A DNA stretch of 5,494 bases from Anaerolineae bacterium (GTDB lineage: Bacteria > Chloroflexota > Anaerolineae > JAADDB01): positions 1 to 5,494 of the forward strand of contig WFQT01000516.1 in assembly GCA_015486895.1 (NCBI GenBank), given 5' to 3'. The notes beneath the pieces are model-generated. The model was not told the origin of the DNA and made no database searches. It saw only the letters and a list, made by a program, of their open reading frames with translations. This document shows positions 1 through 4,818 of the stretch, piece by piece. A program made the translations under genes and the position numbers. The stretch's first letter is position 1. Each line of letters starts with the position of its first letter.

Positions 1-759
1 ATAGCAACGGTAATGACCATCAAAGCGCTGAGCATGGCCACGGCAATTCAAGCAGGCCAAGCTAAAAGCCAACAACTGGCCGTCGTCGTAGCCAAAGTGG
101 ATATCCCCCATAATGTAGTCATCGCCCCCGACATGGTCACCATTAAAGAGGTACCCCTGAACCTATTACCGAAAGGAGCTATTGTCAATGTCAACGATGT
201 TTACGGTAAAATATTAACACAAGATGCCATAGCCTCAGAGATCATAGTCCGAGACCGGCTCATCGCACCGACTAAACAGATCAACGCCATTGGCATTAAC
301 ATTCCTCGGAAGCACGTTATCATCGCCTTACCAGCAAGTGACCTGCTCAGCAGCGTTGGTGCACTTAGTCCTGGTGACCACGTGGATATTCTGTTTACCC
401 TGAACACTGGAAACACAATAAACGGGAATAGTCAGGTAACCATAGACGCCATGCAAAACCTGGTCATACGTGCCATTATAGCGCCCTCTACTTTGAATAA
501 AGCAAAGACAAACATCAAAACGGCAACCACTATAGGCAGGGCACTGCTCTTCGCCGTCTCGCCACAAGACGCGTTAACCATCAAATATCTGAAGGACAGC
601 GGTGCCATTATGGAATTTGCATTGCGCTCACCGGACGACAATGCGGAATCTATGACAGATGGGGTAGACTTACCTTACATTTTTGATGTTTACGGTTTAG
701 AACAAGCGGCTCCCCCAGTAAGCATTCCAGGGTTGCCCACGCCCGTACCAGGAAAATAG
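1..759 (+). CDS. cpaB: Flp pilus assembly protein CpaB/RcpC, 5'-truncated by window edge
   Basis: This is the C-terminal part of a CpaB/RcpC-family protein, an extracytoplasmic, membrane-anchored component of Tad pilus machines. The frame is open to base 1. The first in-frame ATG (13) has no Shine-Dalgarno sequence, and family members begin with a membrane helix that is not complete here, so the true start probably lies upstream. A SAF-type domain (about bases 75-270) begins with the VVVAKVDIP strand and continues through IAPDMVTIKEVP. The RcpC-type domain follows (about 290-640), with ALPASDLLSSVGALSPGD and the family hallmark GDHVDIL at 373-393. The tail (700-756) is rich in proline and glycine. 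In diderm bacteria CpaB works with a secretin (CpaC/RcpA); none is visible here. The gene ends 41 bp before tadZ, so co-transcription is likely. Family assignment is confident; the exact N-terminus is unknown. Confidence 0.9.
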   Translation: MATVMTIKALSMATAIQAGQAKSQQLAVVVAKVDIPHNVVIAPDMVTIKEVPLNLLPKGAIVNVNDVYGKILTQDAIASEIIVRDRLIAPTKQINAIGINIPRKHVIIALPASDLLSSVGALSPGDHVDILFTLNTGNTINGNSQVTIDAMQNLVIRAIIAPSTLNKAKTNIKTATTIGRALLFAVSPQDALTIKYLKDSGAIMEFALRSPDDNAESMTDGVDLPYIFDVYGLEQAAPPVSIPGLPTPVPGK

Positions 760-790
760 CCTGCTTACTTTAGCCGCATAAAGGGGTAAA

Positions 791-796
791 AGGGAG
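791..796 (+). promoter_or_regulatory. Ribosome binding site of tadZ
   Basis: AGGGAG lies 4 bases before the ATG at 801 in the short gap after cpaB, and supports that start. The rest of the gap (760-790) shows no hairpin with a T-run and no convincing -35/-10 pair, so read-through from cpaB is expected. Confidence 0.7.
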
Positions 797-800
797 AAAC

Positions 801-2072
801 ATGACACGTAAATCACGGGCCAGCATTCGTCTGCTCCTGCTTAGCCGTAACGAGAAAGTGGTAAACCAACTATATCGGATAGGAAACAATGACCTAGATA
901 TCGACATCGTCGGGCACAGCACGAGAGCAGATGAAGTCATCGCCATGGTCCACCAGCGGCGGAGCGATGTGTTGTTCATCGACCATACTATTACGGATCG
1001 CTTGGCAGATCTGGTACAGGAAGTGAGGGAAGCCTTTCCGGAACAGGTCATCATCACAACTGTACCCATTGACGACTTAGAATTAGCGCGAGAAGTTTTG
1101 CTAGCCGGGGCCAATGGCTTTGTCAACTTGCCCTTAGAGGAAAAAGAAACACTAAAAACCATTAAAAAAGCATATCAGCTTGAGAAAAAACGCCTGCAAA
1201 AGTTAGCCAACCAGTCAAACCAACCCACAGCAGCAGAAAGCACCGTCATCGCAGTCTTCAGCGCCAAAGGTGGCATGGGCGTAACAACCCTATCCGTAAA
1301 TTTAGCTCTCAGTCTACAAGTCTACGAACAGCAACAAGTCTTGTTAGTAGAAGGGAGTTCTATGCCGGGAGACATTCGCACTTTTCTGAATATCAACACG
1401 AAACAGACAATTGACAGGTTAGTCCAAAAGCATCAAATTGGCGAGAAAGGCGAAATCTTGGCAGCGATGCAAGTCCACACTAGCGGTTTGCAGATCCTTC
1501 TGAACGGGGAAAGCTATGACAACAGCATAGCTTTCCCCCATGAAATAATACAAGTTCTGGATATGGTACGAGATCAATTCGACACAGTCATCGTCGATGT
1601 GGGAAGCTTGTCGGATCCTCATACTGGTCCCATTCTGGCTGCAGCCGACATTTTGTTCCTAATCACTCAACCGACCTTTCCGGCACTGAACCGAACAATG
1701 CATTTCCTGTTAGCAGCGAGTCGAAACAAGTTCAACATGTCCAAGGTACGATTGATCATGAATCGAATGAACCTCAAAGGTGGTGTGGATGCAACAAGCA
1801 TTGCCGAATCGTTGCAACTCAGTTTCTATGCGACGATTGAAGATGATGAAATTTTAGTAAACGGTGCCGGCAATAATGGCATTCCCTTTGTACTAAGCGA
1901 CAAAAACAGCAAAGTCGGCAAGCAAATCCGGCATCTGGCTCACCTCGTCGCCGCCGAAAGGAACCCTGGTCAGCCATCGAATACGACAACAGAATCAACT
2001 CGCTTGTTCAACCGGATCAGCCAAGCATTTTCAGCTAAGGGTACGATGGATCTGCGAGGAATAGCGTCATGA
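801..2072 (+). CDS. tadZ: TadZ/CpaE-like pilus localisation protein (pseudo-receiver plus ParA/MinD-like domain)
   Basis: This 423-residue protein has the TadZ/CpaE architecture; such proteins direct Tad pilus machines to their place in the cell. Residues about 8-130 look like a response-regulator receiver fold. The aspartate aligning with the phospho-acceptor is present (D61, in LFIDH), but the acidic pair after strand 1 is replaced (LLLLSRNE) and the usual lysine before proline is asparagine (VNLP, 108-111), so phosphorylation is doubtful. Residues about 147-385 form a ParA/MinD-type domain. Its deviant Walker A reads KGGMGVTT (156-163): signature lysine K156 is kept, but valine 161 replaces the P-loop lysine. 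The next motif reads LLVEGSSMPGD (181-191) instead of the usual LVDxD...GD, and the Walker B strand is VIVDVGS (263-269). The C-terminal RLFNRISQAF (401-410) could be an amphipathic membrane-binding helix. The gene overlaps the peptidase start by 4 bp. Identity is firm; loss of ATP hydrolysis is inference. Confidence 0.88.
   Translation: MTRKSRASIRLLLLSRNEKVVNQLYRIGNNDLDIDIVGHSTRADEVIAMVHQRRSDVLFIDHTITDRLADLVQEVREAFPEQVIITTVPIDDLELAREVLLAGANGFVNLPLEEKETLKTIKKAYQLEKKRLQKLANQSNQPTAAESTVIAVFSAKGGMGVTTLSVNLALSLQVYEQQQVLLVEGSSMPGDIRTFLNINTKQTIDRLVQKHQIGEKGEILAAMQVHTSGLQILLNGESYDNSIAFPHEIIQVLDMVRDQFDTVIVDVGSLSDPHTGPILAAADILFLITQPTFPALNRTMHFLLAASRNKFNMSKVRLIMNRMNLKGGVDATSIAESLQLSFYATIEDDEILVNGAGNNGIPFVLSDKNSKVGKQIRHLAHLVAAERNPGQPSNTTTESTRLFNRISQAFSAKGTMDLRGIAS
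1506..1538. repeat. Perfect 13-bp inverted repeat with 7-nt loop inside tadZ
   Basis: The left arm GGGGAAAGCTATG (1506-1518) is exactly complementary to the right arm CATAGCTTTCCCC (1526-1538), with ACAACAG between them. The arms lie in codons 236-246 of tadZ (residues GESYDNSIAFP), between the sensor-like middle of the ATPase domain and its Walker B strand. Neither strand has a T-run after the stem, so it does not look like an intrinsic terminator. A role as an mRNA structure or protein-binding site is speculative; the inverted repeat itself is directly visible. Confidence 0.85.
2056..2072 (+). promoter_or_regulatory. Ribosome binding site and ATGA stop/start overlap between tadZ and the peptidase
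   Basis: GAGGA (2056-2060) sits inside the end of tadZ, 8 bases before the peptidase ATG at 2069. The tadZ stop TGA (2070-2072) shares bases with that ATG. This arrangement is typical of translational coupling and fixes the peptidase start. Confidence 0.75.
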
Positions 2073-2779
2073 ACGGATCTGTCATAGTGTTACTGGTTGC
2101 ATTAACAGGATGGGTGGTAGGGATTGCAATCAATATCTTTGCCGACAATTACGGCCGCGGCAAGATCGATGGTGCCCGCTGCCAACGATGCGGACAGCGA
2201 TTACCTGCGTGGTCACGGTCGGTTCTACTGGGCACTCTTACAGGCCACGATCATTGCCCAGCCTGCGGTCACACCTTGCATGGTCGCAAAACAGTCGTTG
2301 AAATCCTAACACCCCTGCTCTTCTTATGGGTGCTCAAAGTAGAACCGTCACTATATATCGCACTCTATAAAGGAGCTCTTCTGGCACTTTTCCTATGCCT
2401 TGCCGTAATAGATTTAGAACACATGCGGGTGCCAAATGCCATATTAGGAGGTGTTCTCGGCCTGGCTGTTCTAGGCATTGCTGCCGGCATCCTCCCTTCC
2501 TGGAAATCAGCACTGTTGGGGGGACTGTCGAACGGCGTTGCCTTCACTCTCCTGGCCGTAGTTCAGAAAGGCGCTTTAGGCGGTGGAGACGTCAAGCTGG
2601 CAACGGTAGAAGGTGTGCTGTTGGGCTTTCCTGCTGGCCTCATCGCCTTGCTGTATGGCGTTATTTTAGGGGGTGTCGCCGCCCTTGCCTTTTTGTTAAC
2701 AAAACAGCTTACAAGAAAAGACGCTTTCGCGTATGCCCCTTACCTCATTATCCCGGCCGCTTTTTTCCTCCTTTACTAA
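2069..2779 (+). CDS. Type IV prepilin peptidase, A24 family with N-terminal CxxC/CxxC domain
   Basis: This is a polytopic membrane aspartyl protease of 236 residues that cleaves leader peptides of type IV pilin-like proteins; here the likely substrates are the Flp pilin and TadE/F-type pseudopilins. The N-terminal helix (about 4-24) ends in GIAINIFADNYGRG, matching the G...N...R segment of the DiS_P_DiS domain. The four cysteines of the zinc-type motif follow (C38/C41 and C63/C66), then RKTVVE (73-78). The two catalytic aspartates are evident: D115 in VIDLEHMRVPN and D174 in GGGDVKL. Hydrophobic segments cover about 80-113, 124-142, 147-165, 181-210 and 224-236. The cysteine domain makes it resemble PilD/GspO, which are bifunctional peptidase/N-methylases, more than the shorter CpaA/TadV enzymes usual in tad loci. 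Methylase activity cannot be judged from the sequence. It sits where tadA would be expected. Confidence 0.93.
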   Translation: MNGSVIVLLVALTGWVVGIAINIFADNYGRGKIDGARCQRCGQRLPAWSRSVLLGTLTGHDHCPACGHTLHGRKTVVEILTPLLFLWVLKVEPSLYIALYKGALLALFLCLAVIDLEHMRVPNAILGGVLGLAVLGIAAGILPSWKSALLGGLSNGVAFTLLAVVQKGALGGGDVKLATVEGVLLGFPAGLIALLYGVILGGVAALAFLLTKQLTRKDAFAYAPYLIIPAAFFLLY

Positions 2780-2842
2780 AAGCGAGGCAAAAACCAGCTA
2801 CTGAATGCTGAGGGAAGAGGAAAGGCATTCTGGAGGTTAGCA
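2780..2842 (+). promoter_or_regulatory. Leader of tadB with ribosome binding site and weak hairpins
   Basis: This is the longest gap in the locus (63 bp). GGAGG (2832-2836) is a near-perfect Shine-Dalgarno sequence 6 bases before the tadB ATG at 2843. A 6-bp inverted repeat (GAATGC 2803-2808, GCATTC 2825-2830) ends just before it, with a purine-rich loop. A 7-bp inverted repeat (2758-2764 with 2778-2784) spans the peptidase stop codon. Neither is followed by a T-run, so I call no terminator. No convincing promoter is visible. Confidence 0.5.
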
Positions 2843-3790
2843 ATGCAACTTGTCATTCTATTAGCAGCATTTTCCATCTTCATAGGCGTGTTAGCATTCT
2901 TCGTAGGCGTCAAGCAGCTCTTCGAGCCCACGGAGCGGATTGACGAACGCTTAGCAGAAATCAGCATAGGAGAGCCCAAGCGACAGAAAAAGGCAACGGG
3001 GCATAAGTCGAAAGCACTGGACGCCATAGCGAACAAGCTTAAGCTAACGCCGCACTTAGAAAAGCAATTGGAGTTGGCATATATCAACAACTACACTGCC
3101 GGCGAATGGTTGGGCTTGCAAGTAGGAGCGATGTTCGCCAGCTTTATCATAGGCGCAATAGTACTACACCAACTAAGCCTCGGCATTATGACAGCGCTGC
3201 TAATCTACGTACTATTAAATTTCTACTTGAAGCGCCGCCACGCCAGCAGGCGCAAACAGTTCCAGGCGCAATTGACAAATGTCTTAACGATGTTAGTCAG
3301 CTCATTGCGAGCCGGCTATGGAACGATTTACGCCCTGAAGCTTGTGACTTCCGAGATGCCTCCACCCAGTTCACAGGAGTTTAAGCGAGTTGTACAAGAG
3401 ATCACCTTAGGGTACAGCATGATCGAATCATTAGAACATTTAGTAGAGCGCATGGCAAGCGACGATTTAGACCTCGTTGTCACCGCCATCGGCATTCAGA
3501 GCGAAGTGGGAGGAAACCTGGCCGAGATATTGAGTAGCATAGCAGCTACCATCGAAGAACGCATCCGGCTGAAGCAAGAAGTCAAAGTAATGACCAGCCA
3601 GCAGAGAATGAGCGGCTTCGTAGTTGGTGGTATGCCGGTGGTTCTGGGCGTGATATTAACATTCATCAACCCCGACTACATGTCAGGACTATTAACCCCC
3701 GGGCCGGCACGCATTATCTTAGTATCATCAATCACCATGGTCATCGTTGGCTTTGTTGTGATCCAGAAAGTGTTACAGGTAGATATCTAG
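2843..3790 (+). CDS. tadB: Tad pilus inner-membrane platform protein TadB
   Basis: TadB is a type II secretion F-domain (T2SSF/PilC-like) membrane protein that pairs with TadC to form the platform on which the TadA motor acts. The 315 residues match the usual size. A membrane helix lies at about 2-23, followed by a cytoplasmic stretch, two helices at about 92-128, the T2SSF domain (about 144-275), and a last helix at about 290-309. Family motifs are clear: LTMLVSSLRAGYG (148-160), EITLGYSMIESLEHLVERM (186-204), DLDLVVTAIGIQSEVGGNLAEIL (208-230, the GGNLAEIL part being most diagnostic), then the EERIRLKQEV segment (238-247) leading to a hydrophobic helix. It is followed 10 bp later by tadC, whose ribosome binding site overlaps the tadB stop. 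No key motif is missing. Confidence 0.94.
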   Translation: MQLVILLAAFSIFIGVLAFFVGVKQLFEPTERIDERLAEISIGEPKRQKKATGHKSKALDAIANKLKLTPHLEKQLELAYINNYTAGEWLGLQVGAMFASFIIGAIVLHQLSLGIMTALLIYVLLNFYLKRRHASRRKQFQAQLTNVLTMLVSSLRAGYGTIYALKLVTSEMPPPSSQEFKRVVQEITLGYSMIESLEHLVERMASDDLDLVVTAIGIQSEVGGNLAEILSSIAATIEERIRLKQEVKVMTSQQRMSGFVVGGMPVVLGVILTFINPDYMSGLLTPGPARIILVSSITMVIVGFVVIQKVLQVDI

Positions 3791-3794
3791 AGGA
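3789..3794 (+). promoter_or_regulatory. Ribosome binding site of tadC, overlapping the tadB stop
   Basis: AGAGGA begins inside the TAG stop of tadB and lies 6 bases before the tadC ATG at 3801, which suggests coupled translation of the two platform subunits. Confidence 0.7.
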
Positions 3795-3800
3795 AACATC

Positions 3801-4745
3801 ATGAACACAGCTAACCCGTTAGTATCGAAGACCTTAATCGAATTCATTGGAGTCGTGATTGGCCTGGCTGTCTTTTTCATCTGGCTTGGCATGAGCAAAC
3901 GGACGGAAAAAGATATATTGGCCAAAAGGCTCCAAAATGCCACCAGTCAACCAGTAAAATGGCGAGCATTACAACTCAACCGCCCTCTCCAAGAACGCAT
4001 TCTACAGCCGGTAGTCCATTCGATACTATCAACTTTGGGCACACTTGCGCCTAGTAGTAACACCGATAAAATCCGCCACAAGTTAATCCTGGCCGGGAAC
4101 CCCCATAACCTCAACGCCCTGGACTTCTTAGGCATAAAGATACTTAGTGCGATCGCTGTCATCATCGTGGCTTTTCCCATATTGACAAAGCGGTTTCCCG
4201 GCATCAGCGGGCTCTCTTTTTCTATCGCCGCCGGCATAATTGGGCTTTATCTGCCAGAATACTGGCTTAATAGAAAAATAAAGAAACGGCAACACGACCT
4301 GCGCAAAGCACTACCCGATGCCTTAGACATGCTGACTATCTGTGTAGATGCAGGGCTAGGGCTGGACTCAGCATTAACCAAAGTAACCGAAAAGTGGGAC
4401 AACCCGCTGACAGATGAGTTCAAGATCGTGTTAGGAGAAATTCGCATGGGGGTGCGTCGGAGCGATGCCTTACGCCACTTAGTCAGCCGGACCTCAGTGG
4501 AAGAGCTCTCCAGTTTCGTCGCCATCCTCGTCCAGGCCGAAAAGTTAGGCGTGAGCATCACGCAAGTTCTACACACACAGTCGCAACATCTGCGAGAACG
4601 CCGACGACAATGGGCGGAAGAACAGGCGCGCAAGGCGCCTATCAAAATGATGATACCTCTCGTAATCTTCATTTTCCCAGCGACGTTCGCCGTCATTTTA
4701 GGGCCGGCGATACCCCGATTTATGTCGACCTTTGGCGGCCACTGA
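3801..4745 (+). CDS. tadC: Tad pilus inner-membrane platform protein TadC
   Basis: TadC is the second T2SSF-domain platform protein of the Tad machine and partner of TadB. At 314 residues it is typical in length. Helices are predicted at about 11-31, 108-127, 135-152 and 282-302. The T2SSF domain (about 165-295) shows the expected series: LPDALDMLTICVDAGLGLDS (171-190), GEIRMGVRRSDALRHLVSRT (212-231), SFVAILVQAEKLGVSI (238-253), RERRRQWAEEQARKAP (265-280), and the closing PLVIFIFPATFAVILGPA (286-303). The combination of LPDALD with KAPIKM...FIFPA distinguishes TadC from TadB. The start is set by its ribosome binding site. I see no sign of truncation or degeneracy. Confidence 0.94.
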   Translation: MNTANPLVSKTLIEFIGVVIGLAVFFIWLGMSKRTEKDILAKRLQNATSQPVKWRALQLNRPLQERILQPVVHSILSTLGTLAPSSNTDKIRHKLILAGNPHNLNALDFLGIKILSAIAVIIVAFPILTKRFPGISGLSFSIAAGIIGLYLPEYWLNRKIKKRQHDLRKALPDALDMLTICVDAGLGLDSALTKVTEKWDNPLTDEFKIVLGEIRMGVRRSDALRHLVSRTSVEELSSFVAILVQAEKLGVSITQVLHTQSQHLRERRRQWAEEQARKAPIKMMIPLVIFIFPATFAVILGPAIPRFMSTFGGH

Positions 4746-4768
4746 ACTTATCCAAACAAGAACTATGT

Positions 4769-4775
4769 GAGAGGA
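4769..4775 (+). promoter_or_regulatory. Ribosome binding site of the TPR protein gene
   Basis: GAGAGGA lies 8 bases before the ATG at 4784 and supports that start over the in-frame ATG at 4805. The 38-bp gap after tadC holds no terminator or evident promoter. Confidence 0.7.
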
Positions 4776-4783
4776 ACAGTACC

Positions 4784-4818
4784 ATGGAATTCAATAACAG
4801 CAATATGTTCAATTCCAT
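4784..4818 (+). repeat. 8-bp inverted repeat covering the start codon of the TPR gene
   Basis: ATGGAATT (4784-4791, beginning at the start codon) is exactly complementary to AATTCCAT (4811-4818) with 19 nt between. In mRNA it could pair and mask the start codon while leaving the ribosome binding site free. An 8-bp match of this kind is within chance for a window of this size, so function is uncertain. Confidence 0.4.

Noticed and set aside
770..1162. Antisense open frame of 130 codons over the tadZ start
   Set aside because: Its translation is Ser/Arg/Leu-rich with no recognisable fold, and it overlaps a well-supported receiver-like domain on the other strand.
1506..1538. The tadZ hairpin as an intrinsic terminator
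   Set aside because: Neither strand has a T-run after the stem, and it lies in the middle of an intact coding frame.
1807..1838. Second stem in tadZ: 10 bp including one G-T pair, 12-nt loop
   Set aside because: With a wobble pair and a longer loop it is close to what chance gives in a window of this size; there is no supporting context.
2228..2261. 7-bp inverted repeat CTGGGCA/TGCCCAG in the peptidase gene
   Set aside because: Inverted repeats of 7 bp with 20-nt loops are expected several times by chance in a window of this length.
2395..2811. 138-codon + strand frame overlapping the prepilin peptidase
   Set aside because: It is a frame-shifted reading of the peptidase gene, rich in Arg, Cys and Pro, without a ribosome binding site; the peptidase frame carries both catalytic aspartates.
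4148..4155. GCGATCGC octamer, as in cyanobacterial HIP1 repeats
   Set aside because: I noticed only one copy, whereas HIP1-bearing genomes have it at high density; it gives no taxonomic signal.
4196..4230. Terminator-like CCCG...CGGG followed by CTCTCTTTTTCT in tadC
   Set aside because: The stem is only 4 bp and the site is inside a coding sequence encoding a conserved membrane segment.
4247..4696. Antisense open frame of 149 codons opposite tadC
   Set aside because: It lies entirely within tadC, its translation has the low-complexity Arg/Ser/Cys-rich look of a shadow frame, and tadC has clear family motifs.
4765..4770. ATG directly followed by TGA upstream of the TPR gene
   Set aside because: A start-stop pair without its own ribosome binding site is expected by chance, and the TGA only overlaps the ribosome binding site of the real gene.
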